NCBI GenBank assembly: GCA_020686985.1
Contig: JAJEPU010000016.1
Coordinates: 1-64,000 of the forward strand
DNA length: 64,000 nucleotides
Direction of reading: 5' to 3'
DNA from: Brotaphodocola catenula
GTDB lineage: Bacteria; Bacillota; Clostridia; Lachnospirales; Lachnospiraceae
Every line of letters begins with the position of its first letter. Positions within the stretch are counted from its first letter, which is position 1. The position numbers were made by a program, and so were the translations under genes. Below the pieces are notes generated by a model. It saw nothing but the letters and a program-made list of their open reading frames with translations, did not search any database and was not told where the DNA came from. Below, one piece after another: positions 27,189 to 36,617 of the stretch.

Positions 27189-28175
27189 ATGAATGTAGTT
27201 TATGCGTCAAATGACGCTTATGCAATGCATTTAGGCGTGTCGATGTATTCTCTCTTTGACCGGAATCAGGAGGTCGAGAAGATTGAGGTCTGGGTGCTGT
27301 CAATGGCGATTTCAGAGGAAAATCAGGAGAATTTAAAAAAGATTGCCGATCAGTATCGCCGCAGATTAAATTTTGTGGAGCTTGCTGATCTCAAGCAGAA
27401 AATTGGTTTTGAGGTGGAGACCGGTGCCTATGACATCAGCATCATGCTTCGTCTCTTTGTCGGGGAAGCCTTGCCGGAGAGCATTGAGAAGGTTCTCTAT
27501 CTCGACTGTGACACCGTGGTTGCCCAGCCACTCAAGCATCTGTGGAAGACGGAGCTTCATGAAAATGTGATCGGTGCGGTGATGGAACCGACAATCTATC
27601 CGGAGGTGAAGGCCTCGATCGGGCTTGATAATGACGAGCCGTATTTCAACTCGGGGGTTCTGCTGATCAATCTGAAAAAGTGGAGAGAAGAGGGCGTTCA
27701 GCAGAGACTTCTCGATTTCTGGAAGGAGAAGGGCGGAAAACTTTTTGCGAGCGATCAGGATGTGATCAACGGAGGGCTGAAAGGGCAGATCCAGGTGATT
27801 TCTCCGCGATATAATTTTTTTACGAATTATCGCTATTTCTCTTATCAGACGCTTGTGCGCCATGAGCCTGCATATCGGGCAGTGAAGAGAGAACAGCTCA
27901 CAACGGCGAAGCGTCACCCGGCGATCATTCACTATATGGGGGATGAGAGACCGTGGATTGCCGGAAACAGAAATCATTATCGCAAGGCGTATGAGTTTTA
28001 TCTGGAAAAGACACCGTGGGCAGGAAGTCCGAAGGAAAAGGGAAAAGAGCGTTACATGCTCGCCTATCATCTGATGGATTATGTGACAGCAATTTGTCCG
28101 GCAGTGCGCTGGGCAATCAGCCATCAGATGGGAATGAAGTTTGTGGAAAACAGAAAGAGAGAAAATAAAAAATGA
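27189..28175 (+). CDS. Glycosyltransferase family 8
   Basis: 328 residues. The GT-A fold of GT8 is clear: NVVYASNDAYAMHLGVSMYSL at the start, the metal-binding DxD in YLDCDTVVAQPL near residue 103, and FNSGVLLINLKKW near 158. SDQDVINGGL near 195 and HYMGDERPW near 250 follow. Retaining transferases of this family move glucose or galactose from a UDP-sugar. The C-terminal helices are basic and amphipathic, so membrane association is likely. First of three glycosyltransferase genes that overlap by 4 bp each (ATGA, then GTGA), one translational unit. Confidence 0.88.
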   Translation: MNVVYASNDAYAMHLGVSMYSLFDRNQEVEKIEVWVLSMAISEENQENLKKIADQYRRRLNFVELADLKQKIGFEVETGAYDISIMLRLFVGEALPESIEKVLYLDCDTVVAQPLKHLWKTELHENVIGAVMEPTIYPEVKASIGLDNDEPYFNSGVLLINLKKWREEGVQQRLLDFWKEKGGKLFASDQDVINGGLKGQIQVISPRYNFFTNYRYFSYQTLVRHEPAYRAVKREQLTTAKRHPAIIHYMGDERPWIAGNRNHYRKAYEFYLEKTPWAGSPKEKGKERYMLAYHLMDYVTAICPAVRWAISHQMGMKFVENRKRENKK

Positions 28176-29272
28176 TTACGGTTTTGATGGCAACCTGGCA
28201 GGGAAAGAAATATCTGGAACAACAGCTTGACTCGATTCTGGCGCAGACTGTGCCCGTGCGGATTGTGATCTCGGATGACGGATCAGATGACGGAACGAGG
28301 GAACTTCTTGAGCGCTATGCCGAGTGGTATCCGAAGCAGATTGTGCTTCATCATCATCAGACTCCGCAGGAGCGAAAAGCATTGGCATTGCAGAAATCAG
28401 AGGGAAAAGAAAGACAGAGAATTCCGGCATCAGCACAGAATTTCTTCTCGCTGATGGAGTTTGTCGCTGAGGAGGACGAGAGTGATTATGTGATGCTCTC
28501 CGATCAGGATGATGTCTGGTTCAACGACAAGGTGAAAGTGCTTGCCGGAAGAATGCGCCAGATGGAGAGACAGATGGGAAAGGAGATCCCGATTCTGCTT
28601 CACTCGGATATGGAGGTTGTGGATGAGAATCTCGCGTCGATTGCCCCGAGTTTCTTTGAATATCAGAACTGTCATCCGGAGCGCAGCTCGTTTGCAGAGG
28701 TATTGATAGAGAATCCGGTGACGGGCGGAGCCTGCATGATGAACCGTGCACTCTTGCATCTCGTCGCAAAGGCGCCGAAGAGCTGTTGCATGCATGATTG
28801 GTGGATTGCGCTTGTCGCTTCATGCTTCGGTGTGATCAGCTGGGGAGACGAGGCGCTCTATCAGTATCGCCAGCATGAGGACAATGTGCTCGGCGCACAG
28901 AAGAAGGGACTTTTGACGGCGATTGAGAGCCGGAAGGGACGAGGAGAGGAGATTGCCCGCGCATATGGACAGATCTTTGCGCAGGCGACGGCATTTGGTC
29001 ACCGTTTCTGGAAGGAGATGACACCGGAGCAGAAGAGCATACTTCGCGCATTTCTTGCGCTTCCGTATCAGTCTCCGGCAGGCCGTGTAAAGAATATCAT
29101 GCGTCACCATTTCTGCAAGAATTCCCGGGTTCAGACACTTGCGATGTGCGTGACGATCCCGAAGATGGCGGGGGGACAGCTCTCGCTTGACCGTCTTGAG
29201 GCGCAGGGTCAGAGAGTGCAGAAAGACCGTCCGATTCCCTGGAAAAAGGAGAAGGAGGACGAATCCCTGTGA
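28172..29272 (+). CDS. Glycosyltransferase family 2, rhamnosyltransferase-like
   Basis: 366 residues. The GT2 core is TVLMATWQGKKYLEQQLDSILAQT at the N-terminus, ISDDGSDDGTRELL near 35, and the DxD-like YVMLSDQDDVWF near 105. This arrangement resembles RfbF-type rhamnosyltransferases that build cell-wall or capsule rhamnan. A basic tail of about 60 residues suggests membrane contact. Donor and acceptor cannot be read from sequence. It overlaps its neighbours on both sides by four bases. Confidence 0.85.
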   Translation: MITVLMATWQGKKYLEQQLDSILAQTVPVRIVISDDGSDDGTRELLERYAEWYPKQIVLHHHQTPQERKALALQKSEGKERQRIPASAQNFFSLMEFVAEEDESDYVMLSDQDDVWFNDKVKVLAGRMRQMERQMGKEIPILLHSDMEVVDENLASIAPSFFEYQNCHPERSSFAEVLIENPVTGGACMMNRALLHLVAKAPKSCCMHDWWIALVASCFGVISWGDEALYQYRQHEDNVLGAQKKGLLTAIESRKGRGEEIARAYGQIFAQATAFGHRFWKEMTPEQKSILRAFLALPYQSPAGRVKNIMRHHFCKNSRVQTLAMCVTIPKMAGGQLSLDRLEAQGQRVQKDRPIPWKKEKEDESL

Positions 29273-30156
29273 ATGTGAAGACGAAAATTTGTAGTGTGAT
29301 TCTGAATTATAACGATGCCGAGACAACCGAACAGCTCGTCCGCCTGATCCATGAATATGATGTGCCGGAGGAGATCGTGGTCGTTGATAATGCGTCGACC
29401 GATGATTCGTGGGACCAGCTCAAAGGTCTGGAGGATCAGAAAGTTCATGTGATTCGAGCAGAGAAGAATGGCGGATACGGAGCGGGAAATAATTTTGGTG
29501 TTCGCTATGCGGTCGAGCACTGTCAGGCAACCCATGTGCTGATCATGAATCCGGATGTGACGATTGCGGAGGAAACGATCATTCGGATGTTGAAACTTTT
29601 TGAGAAGCATCCAGATATCGGCGTGATGAGTGCGCGAATGCACGATGTGACTTACGGGGAGATGACGGGAGGTTGGCCTCTGCGCGGGTATACGAGACAG
29701 CTTCTCGCGATGGGACCGGTCAGCCGTCGTCTGTTTGCGCCATTTCTCGAGTATTCCAAGCCGTATTTTGAGGGAAAAAAGGCAGTTTCCGTTGATGTCG
29801 TCCATGGTTCTCTGCTGATGATTGACGCGGGGAGATTTCTTGAAGCCGGAGGATATGATGAGGGAATCTTTCTGTATCAGGAGGAGGATGTGCTCGGGTG
29901 GAAGATGAGAACGATGGGACTTCGCACAGTCTTGCTTCTCGACCGGAGTTACGATCATGCGCATTCGGTGTCGATCAGCAAGTCATTTTCAGGGCAGATG
30001 GAGCGTCAGCGCCTTCGTGAGCAGAGTGTTTTTTATTATATGAAGAATTATCTGCATATCAGTCGAATTCAGGAGTGGTTTGCAAAGGTGTGGTTTTGGG
30101 GAATCCGGATGGAAATTCGCACAGCACAGATTTTCAGTCAAAAAGAAAAACAATAA
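29269..30156 (+). CDS. Glycosyltransferase family 2, rhamnosyltransferase-like
   Basis: 295 residues, starting at GTG 29269 inside the end of the previous gene. VILNYNDAETTEQLV, EIVVVDNASTDDSWDQL and NGGYGAGNNFGVRYA form the nucleotide-binding core. The metal site is VLIMNPDVTI near 95, and acceptor-side motifs are GSLLMIDAGRF and LYQEEDVLGWKM near 200. The NGGYGxGNNxG motif is common in WbbL/RfbF-type rhamnosyltransferases. Last of the three-gene unit; a sensor kinase gene follows after 25 bases. Confidence 0.86.
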   Translation: MNVKTKICSVILNYNDAETTEQLVRLIHEYDVPEEIVVVDNASTDDSWDQLKGLEDQKVHVIRAEKNGGYGAGNNFGVRYAVEHCQATHVLIMNPDVTIAEETIIRMLKLFEKHPDIGVMSARMHDVTYGEMTGGWPLRGYTRQLLAMGPVSRRLFAPFLEYSKPYFEGKKAVSVDVVHGSLLMIDAGRFLEAGGYDEGIFLYQEEDVLGWKMRTMGLRTVLLLDRSYDHAHSVSISKSFSGQMERQRLREQSVFYYMKNYLHISRIQEWFAKVWFWGIRMEIRTAQIFSQKEKQ

Positions 30157-30181
30157 AGCAGGGCATAAATAGGGAGGCGAT

Positions 30182-33100
30182 ATGATCTGGGATGGAGAAT
30201 ATATAGATAAGTTTAAGAGGAATTTGCGCAGATATGGATGTTTCTTGCTCTGCATGATGATTTTTTCGCTACTGCCGATGAGAGCGAGTGCGGAAGAACA
30301 AGAACATGCAGGAGAAAAGACAGATTCCAAGGTTGTACGTGTGGGCTGGTATGAGGATTCCTATCACATTACCGGTGTCAATGGTGGTCGAAGCGGGTAC
30401 GCTTATGAGTACGAACAGGCGGTAGCCGGTTACACCGGATGGCAGTACGAGTATGTAAAGGGAAGCTTTGGAGAATTGGTGAGAATGCTCGAAGCCGGGG
30501 AAATCGATCTGATGGCAGCGCTCTCCTACACGGACGAGCGCGCAGAGAAGATGCTGTTTTCCGAGTTGCCGATGGGTCAGGAAAGATATTACCTGTATGC
30601 GGATCTCACGAAAAAGGATATTTCCATGTCGGATCTGTCGACTCTGAATAACAAGAAGGTCATCGTCATGGAGGACAGCATTCAGGCGACGCAGTTTTCT
30701 GAGTGGGAGAAAGAGCATCGGATCAAGACACAGCACATCAATATTGACAGCATCGAACGGGCGATGGAGCTGACAGGAAAGCACGAGGTGGACGGAGTAA
30801 TCTCCACCGAGACCCCGATCTGGGTCGAAGCAGGGATGTCTGCAATCGTCACAACCGGAGGCTCCGGCATTTATTATGGAATCAACAAGAACCGCCTGGA
30901 TCTGAAGGAAGAGCTGGACAATGCGATGCGTTCGATGGAGTATGATAAACCGTTTTATTCCGATGATCTTTACAAGGAATACCTTGCTACGAAGTCCGTG
31001 GCAGTTCTCTCCACGGAAGAGAAGGAGTGGCTGAAGGAGCATGGCGCGATTCTGATCGGATATTTGAAGGATGATGCCGGAATCAGCTCTTTGCAGGCGG
31101 AGAGCGGAGAGGTAATCGGTGTGATCAATGATTACATTTCGTATGCGACGGACTGTCTTGGAGATCATGCGCTGAAGTTTCAGTTGGTGGGATTTGACTC
31201 TCAGGATGATGAGATACAGGCATTAAACGATGGCAAAATCGATATGATTTTCCATGTTTCACAGAACCCGAATCTGGCGGAGAAAAATAATTTTTCGCTG
31301 TCCAATACCGTCTGGAGCACAAATCCAGCAGTAATCACGACAAAGACGTATTTTGATGAAAATGCGGAGAATACGATTGCAATTCCAAAAGACAAACTTG
31401 CGTTGAAATGGTACATCTCCTACAACTATCCGCAGTGGAAAATCGTGGAGTATGACACGCAGGAGGATGTTCAGAAAGCTGTGCGCGGTGGCGAAGCAGA
31501 CGGTTTTGTTGTCCGCTCAAGCCGGGTCGCAAATTATATCAAAGATAGTAAGTTTCACAGTGTTTCTTTGATTCAACCGGAGAATGTATCTTTTGCAGTG
31601 AAACGTGGAAATTTGGTTTTGATGTCCATTTTAAATAAGACGCTGAAATCCATGCCGAGCACAATGCTTACCGGTGCGTTGTCCATGTATGACAATCGTT
31701 CAAGAAAAGTCACGGTTGTGGACTTCATCAAGGACAATCTGCTTGTGGTAGCGACGACCTTTATTTTGGTCTTTCTCCTCATTCTGCTTATCATTCTCAG
31801 CTTTTTGAAAAAGTCTCTGCGTGCGGAGGCAAAGGCGAAGGGGGCGGTTGAGCAGTCTCAGGAGCTGAATGAAAAATTGCAGAAGAGCCAGGAAGATTTA
31901 AGGACAGCCCTGCTTCAGGCGGAGAGTGCCAACTCTGCAAAGACTACGTTCTTAAACAATATGTCCCATGACATCCGGACTCCGATGAATGCGATCATCG
32001 GCTTTACCTCCCTTGCGGCTTCGCACATTGACAACAAGGAGCTGGTAAAGGATTATCTCAAAAAAATTGGAACCTCGAGTGAGCATCTGCTCTCCCTGAT
32101 CAACGATGTGCTTGACATGAGCCGAATTGAGAGCGGGAGAGTGAAGATTGATGAGAAACCGCTTCATCTTCCGGATCTGCTCCACGATCTTCGCACGATC
32201 ATCCGCCCGTCTGTCACCTCAAAACAGCTTGATTTCCTGATTGACACGGTCGATGTGGTGGACGAGGACATTATTGCAGATAAGCTGAGATTGACGCAGG
32301 TCATTCTCAATATTTTGAGCAACGGAGTGAAATACAACAAAACAGGTGGTGTGCTAAGCCTTAGAGTTAAACAGGAGAAAAAGGCACCGAAAGGCTGTGC
32401 AACTTACCATTTTATTGTGAGAGATAGCGGAATCGGCATCAGCAAGGAGTTCCAGAAACACATCTTTGAGAACTTTTCGCGTGAGGAGACCTCAACCGTC
32501 AACTGCATTCAGGGTACGGGTCTCGGTCTTGCGATCACGAAAAAGATTGTTGAGATGATGGGCGGAACGATCCATCTCGAGAGTGAGGAGGGGGTCGGCA
32601 GTGTGTTTGATGTCTGCCTGACCTTCCGGCTGAACGGGGAGAGAAAAATCTACAAGAAGATTGGTTCCTTGCAGGGGCTTCGCGTGCTGGTTGCAGATGA
32701 CGATACCGATACCTGTCTGAGCGTTTCTTCGATGCTGACTGAGATTGGAATGCGTTCTGAGTGGACGGTTTCCGGCAAGGAGGCAGTGATTCGTGCAAAA
32801 CATGCAGTGGATATGGGAGATGAGTTTTATGCCTATATCATTGACTGGCTGATGCCGGATATGAACGGTATTGAGACCGTCCGCCGTATCCGAAGGGTGA
32901 TTGGAGACAGCAGTCCGATCATCATCCTTACTGCTTACGACTGGTCGGATGTGGAGGAAGAGGCGAAAGAAGCTGGTGTGACAGCCTTCTGTGAGAAACC
33001 TCTGTTCATGTCGCAACTCAGGGATATTCTCACAAAACCGATGGAGATCAATAAGCCGAAACCGGAAGACGAGATTCACATTCCGGCAGGAAAGAAAGTT

Positions 33101-33463
33101 CTTCTGGTTGAGGACAATGAGCTGAATCAGGAGATCGCCTATGAGATTCTCACGCAGGTGGGACTCAGCGTAGAGGTTGCAGGGGATGGAACGGTTGCTG
33201 TGGAGAAGATGGCAGCTTCCAAACCCGGACAATATGATCTGATCATGATGGATATTCAGATGCCGATCATGAATGGATATGAGGCGACGAGAAAGATTCG
33301 TGCGATGTCTGCACAGCGCTGCAAGACGATTCCGATTATCGCCATGACAGCAAATGCGTTTGAGGAAGACCGGGAACTGGCGAAAGAAGCCGGAATGACC
33401 GGATATCTGGCAAAACCGATTCAGATTGACAAGATGTTGAAAGAGATCAGTTCTTTCTTATAA
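30182..33463 (+). CDS. Hybrid sensor histidine kinase with two SBP_bac_3 sensor domains and two receivers
   Basis: 1093 residues, BvgS/EvgS-like architecture. A signal or anchor segment near 18-36 precedes two extracytoplasmic domains of the polar amino-acid-binding fold. The first starts with VVRVGWYEDSYHITG near 47, the second with GAILIGYLKDDAG near 287. A membrane span follows (about 519-540), then a short coiled coil. Next are HisKA with NMSHDIRTPMNAI (His 596), HATPase_c with N-box near 700 and G-box GTGLGLAITKKI, then two receiver domains with phosphoacceptors Asp 888 (IIDWLMPD) and Asp 1024 (MMDIQMP). No separate response regulator or Hpt domain is present, so the output is unknown. 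It may sense an amino acid, peptide or cell-wall fragment. AGGGAGG precedes the ATG. Confidence 0.92.
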   Translation: MIWDGEYIDKFKRNLRRYGCFLLCMMIFSLLPMRASAEEQEHAGEKTDSKVVRVGWYEDSYHITGVNGGRSGYAYEYEQAVAGYTGWQYEYVKGSFGELVRMLEAGEIDLMAALSYTDERAEKMLFSELPMGQERYYLYADLTKKDISMSDLSTLNNKKVIVMEDSIQATQFSEWEKEHRIKTQHINIDSIERAMELTGKHEVDGVISTETPIWVEAGMSAIVTTGGSGIYYGINKNRLDLKEELDNAMRSMEYDKPFYSDDLYKEYLATKSVAVLSTEEKEWLKEHGAILIGYLKDDAGISSLQAESGEVIGVINDYISYATDCLGDHALKFQLVGFDSQDDEIQALNDGKIDMIFHVSQNPNLAEKNNFSLSNTVWSTNPAVITTKTYFDENAENTIAIPKDKLALKWYISYNYPQWKIVEYDTQEDVQKAVRGGEADGFVVRSSRVANYIKDSKFHSVSLIQPENVSFAVKRGNLVLMSILNKTLKSMPSTMLTGALSMYDNRSRKVTVVDFIKDNLLVVATTFILVFLLILLIILSFLKKSLRAEAKAKGAVEQSQELNEKLQKSQEDLRTALLQAESANSAKTTFLNNMSHDIRTPMNAIIGFTSLAASHIDNKELVKDYLKKIGTSSEHLLSLINDVLDMSRIESGRVKIDEKPLHLPDLLHDLRTIIRPSVTSKQLDFLIDTVDVVDEDIIADKLRLTQVILNILSNGVKYNKTGGVLSLRVKQEKKAPKGCATYHFIVRDSGIGISKEFQKHIFENFSREETSTVNCIQGTGLGLAITKKIVEMMGGTIHLESEEGVGSVFDVCLTFRLNGERKIYKKIGSLQGLRVLVADDDTDTCLSVSSMLTEIGMRSEWTVSGKEAVIRAKHAVDMGDEFYAYIIDWLMPDMNGIETVRRIRRVIGDSSPIIILTAYDWSDVEEEAKEAGVTAFCEKPLFMSQLRDILTKPMEINKPKPEDEIHIPAGKKVLLVEDNELNQEIAYEILTQVGLSVEVAGDGTVAVEKMAASKPGQYDLIMMDIQMPIMNGYEATRKIRAMSAQRCKTIPIIAMTANAFEEDRELAKEAGMTGYLAKPIQIDKMLKEISSFL

Positions 33464-33490
33464 GATTCTGATAGAGGGTTCTTAATCCTA

Positions 33491-33528
33491 AAAAATGGCT
33501 ACCGCAGATTTGTGCGATAGCCATTTTT
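33491..33528. terminator. Bidirectional terminator between sensor kinase and L,D-transpeptidase
   Basis: AAAAATGGCTACCGCA pairs with TGCGATAGCCATTTTT (one mismatch). The A and T runs on each side serve both converging genes. Confidence 0.85.
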
Positions 33529-33599
33529 GCTGGCTGTTTTTGCTTGTCATTTTATGTTAGCCGTTTTATGTTTGGTATTTTATGATCGCTGTTTTATGA

Positions 33600-35285
33600 T
33601 TACTGCTGAGCGAACTTTGCAAGGATCTGCTGAGTTGCCTGAGCGATGCCTTCCTCGGTGACGTTCGGATCAGTCGGGTCCCAGGTCTGCTCAAACGGAA
33701 TTTCTTCCTTGATTGTCGGACGCTCAAACGGACCTGCGATCTCACTGTTATATACCGTAACGGTCGTGCCAATCGGGCAGTGGTCGTAAATCCACTTTGC
33801 ATCTCCGCTGACAAGGCGGATACATCCGGCGGATCGGGCGATTCCCATGTTGTTGTATGTACTTGCCCAAACGGAATAGGAGTTTGGAGCATCGTAGATG
33901 ATTGAGTGGAGCAGGATCGGAAGACCAGCACCGAGACGGGTTGCATACTGCGTGTAAACGTCGTGGATCATCAGTCTCCAGCGGTATTTCTCCGGAGTCT
34001 TGAACGTACCGATCGGGGTGTCATCGCCGACGGAGGTCAAGAAGGACTTGACCGGAATGATGTAGCCGTTTCCGCCATCCTGAGCGTATACGGTTAAGCA
34101 GTTCATCTCTTTGTTGACTTTAAGCAGGTACGGACCGTCGCTTCCGAGAACGGACTCGACATCGGTCAGAAGTTTTCCATCTTCCTGGAAATAGTACTTG
34201 AGACCGTCGATGTACTGCCATCCGGTTACCGGAACGGAGTCCTTAAAGTAGTAGCGATCACTTCCCTGCCAGCCCCAACCAGTGTAGTTCGAGCCGTCGC
34301 CGTGGATGTATCTCATTGCACCGTCAACGATCTGGATGCCGTCTGAATGGTCGGAAACGAGAGCGTTTGTCGTGTCGAGAGCCTCTGCTCCGTTTGTGCC
34401 CTTGCGGAAGAATGCAAGGCGGTAACCGGTGATGTAAAGTCCCTTGTTCATCGAGCCGGCACTCTCACCGTTCTTTGCCCATCCGGTCTGGGTGCCATCG
34501 CTCAGAATCGTGGAGTAGTAGATGTCGAACTGATCGCCGACGATTCCAGCGAAGCGGTACTGGATTGCCTCAACCGGGATCGGATTGGAAGCACCGGCAG
34601 TCTGCTGACCGTTCATCGCCCATCCGGTCCATCCGGTCTGAGAATTGTATACACGGTAGAGAAGATCACCGTGAATGTTCTCAAGGAAGGTAGAAATTGA
34701 GCTGAATCCTGCGGAAGCGCCCTCGATCTGCTGATCGTTGACGTATGGGTTTGACCAGGTCATTCCATCTGCGATCAGAAGAACGGTTGTCTGTAAATGC
34801 GGTTCACGCTGAGGAACTTTTAACGGGTTGTTGGAATCTTCCTGAGCTTCTGCCTCTGCTGCTGCGCGCTCTGCCTCGAGCTCTGCACCCTGAGCATCTG
34901 TCAACGCATTTCCATCGGAAGAAACTTCAGAGAAAGCAGAAGTTTCGGTGGAAGTGGAATCCGTGGTGGTCGGAATTTCCGTCGTGCCATCTGGTGCATT
35001 TGTGGTCACGCCATCCGGAGCTGCCTCTGTAGTGGAAGCAGACTGGGTCGGCATGCCCGGACCACCGGTCTCAACCTGAGTAGATCCTGCATGGATCGTT
35101 CCGCTCGTCTCGGCTGTGGCACTTGTTGTCCCGGTGGTTTGCTCCGTTGAGGTGCCTTCCGTGGTTGAACCGGGAGCGTTGAATGTCACAGTCTCGGCAA
35201 ATGCCGGGAAAAGAGATCCGACTGCAAGGATGCCGGAGAGCATCAGTGCGAGACCAGATTTTTTGCATATATGTTTTTTATACAT
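33600..35285 (-). CDS. L,D-transpeptidase (YkuD) with ChW-type wall repeats
   Basis: 561 residues. A signal peptide ends PAFA near residue 30, then a Thr/Ser/Glu-rich linker runs to about 160. Residues about 165-300 hold two clear and one weaker clostridial hydrophobic-Trp (ChW) repeats, as in TGWTGWAMNGQQTAGAS and TGWAKNGESAGS. YYF-type wall-binding segments (SDRYYFKDSVPVTGW) follow near 325-360. The C-terminal YkuD domain has the catalytic Cys 488 in SAGCIRLVSGDAKW; most relatives have SHGCIR, so the His two residues before Cys is Ala here. It should cross-link peptidoglycan by 3-3 bonds or attach proteins outside the membrane. AGGAGG precedes the ATG. Confidence 0.88.
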   Translation of the reverse strand: MYKKHICKKSGLALMLSGILAVGSLFPAFAETVTFNAPGSTTEGTSTEQTTGTTSATAETSGTIHAGSTQVETGGPGMPTQSASTTEAAPDGVTTNAPDGTTEIPTTTDSTSTETSAFSEVSSDGNALTDAQGAELEAERAAAEAEAQEDSNNPLKVPQREPHLQTTVLLIADGMTWSNPYVNDQQIEGASAGFSSISTFLENIHGDLLYRVYNSQTGWTGWAMNGQQTAGASNPIPVEAIQYRFAGIVGDQFDIYYSTILSDGTQTGWAKNGESAGSMNKGLYITGYRLAFFRKGTNGAEALDTTNALVSDHSDGIQIVDGAMRYIHGDGSNYTGWGWQGSDRYYFKDSVPVTGWQYIDGLKYYFQEDGKLLTDVESVLGSDGPYLLKVNKEMNCLTVYAQDGGNGYIIPVKSFLTSVGDDTPIGTFKTPEKYRWRLMIHDVYTQYATRLGAGLPILLHSIIYDAPNSYSVWASTYNNMGIARSAGCIRLVSGDAKWIYDHCPIGTTVTVYNSEIAGPFERPTIKEEIPFEQTWDPTDPNVTEEGIAQATQQILAKFAQQ

Positions 35286-35436
35286 GAGAAAATCCTCCTG
35301 AAAAATGAATTCATATACATTGTTAATCTAACACAAATGAGAGGAAAATTCCATATTTGATTTACAATTTATGGGGGATATTGTAAAATAAAAAAGATTA
35401 GCAAGAAAAATGTAAGGATATTGTAACGGTTAGTTG

Positions 35437-35480
35437 CCGTACACAGGGCTGGAATTTTCCAAACAGAGAATTCTGTACGG
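35437..35480. other. Inverted repeat between L,D-transpeptidase and the next glycosyltransferase
   Basis: CCGTACA (35437-35443) and TGTACGG (35474-35480) flank a loop containing GGAATTTTCC. It lies between divergent genes and could be an operator or leader hairpin. No T-run follows. Confidence 0.35.
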
Positions 35481-35520
35481 TTATCCCGTGGAAGATAGAT
35501 AATAGGACGGAAAAGAAATC

Positions 35521-36501
35521 ATGAATTCAAATAAAAGGGAGATCATGGTCAGCATCTGCTGTATCACCTACAATCAGGAGGCGTATATTCGGGATGCTCT
35601 GGATGGATTTATCAAACAGAAAACGAATTTTCAGTGGGAACTTTTGATTCACGATGACGCTTCGACAGATCGCACAGCTGAGATCATTCGGGAGTATGCA
35701 AAGCGCTATCCGGACCGGATTTTCCCGATTCTTCAGACAGAAAATCAGTACTCGCAGGGACTCACGAACATCAGTGGAACGTTTAATTTCCCGAGAGCGA
35801 GAGGAAAATATATTGCGATGTGTGAGGGCGATGACTATTGGACGGATGAGACGAAACTCCAGCGCCAAGTCGACTTCATGGAGGTACACCCGGGATGTTC
35901 GCTCTGCCTGCACAGCGCAAGGATTGAGGTTCAGGGAAAGGCTATAACGGAACACATGATGCGTCCGTACCGCAGAAGCAGGAAGCTTCGTCCGGAGGAG
36001 ATTATTGACAAGACATCGGGTTATCCGACGGCATCGCTGATGTTTCGTAAAAGTATGGTCGAGCATCTGCCGGACTTTTATGTGAACGCTCCGATCGCGG
36101 ATATTCCGCTTCAGTTGATGAGTGCGAATCGCGGGTGGGCATACTATATGGATCGGTGTATGTGTGTCTATCGCCTCGGCGGTTCGGCATCGTGGACGAC
36201 GCTGATGAAACAGGGCAATTATGAAGAAAAACAAAGAAATTATGCCCGTGCGATGGAGGAGATGTACCGCGGATTTGATAGAGAGAGCGGGGAGCGTTTT
36301 CATCAGACTGTGGAGAGAGCATCTGCGCGGATTCGTTTTCTGACCTGGGTTAATACGCGCAAGTATGAGAAGGTATTTGACCGGAAATACCGTCGGTTTT
36401 ATCGGGAACTCAATCTGAGAACACGGTTCTTCATCCGGTTAGAGACGATGGCACCCGGATTTTACGCGATGTTGCAGAAACGGTTTCATCGGGCAGAATA
36501 A
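35521..36501 (+). CDS. Glycosyltransferase family 2
   Basis: 326 residues. VSICCITYNQEAYIRDALDGFI at the N-terminus, LLIHDDASTDRTAEII near residue 42, ISGTFNFPRARGKYIAMCEGDDYWTD near 80-105 (EGDDYW is the metal-binding DxD) and KLQRQVDFMEVHP follow. This subgroup often adds sugars to capsular or teichoic-type polymers. A basic C-terminus suggests membrane contact. It starts a long run of envelope genes on the plus strand. Confidence 0.86.
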   Translation: MNSNKREIMVSICCITYNQEAYIRDALDGFIKQKTNFQWELLIHDDASTDRTAEIIREYAKRYPDRIFPILQTENQYSQGLTNISGTFNFPRARGKYIAMCEGDDYWTDETKLQRQVDFMEVHPGCSLCLHSARIEVQGKAITEHMMRPYRRSRKLRPEEIIDKTSGYPTASLMFRKSMVEHLPDFYVNAPIADIPLQLMSANRGWAYYMDRCMCVYRLGGSASWTTLMKQGNYEEKQRNYARAMEEMYRGFDRESGERFHQTVERASARIRFLTWVNTRKYEKVFDRKYRRFYRELNLRTRFFIRLETMAPGFYAMLQKRFHRAE

Positions 36502-36617
36502 AGTCGAATCGGGCAAAATTGAATCAGGAAAAATTGAATTAGGCAAAATCGGATAAAGGAAAGACAGAGATTGCGGATTTTATCGTGTCGAGACCGCAGG
36601 AAATAAGGAGTTTTGGT

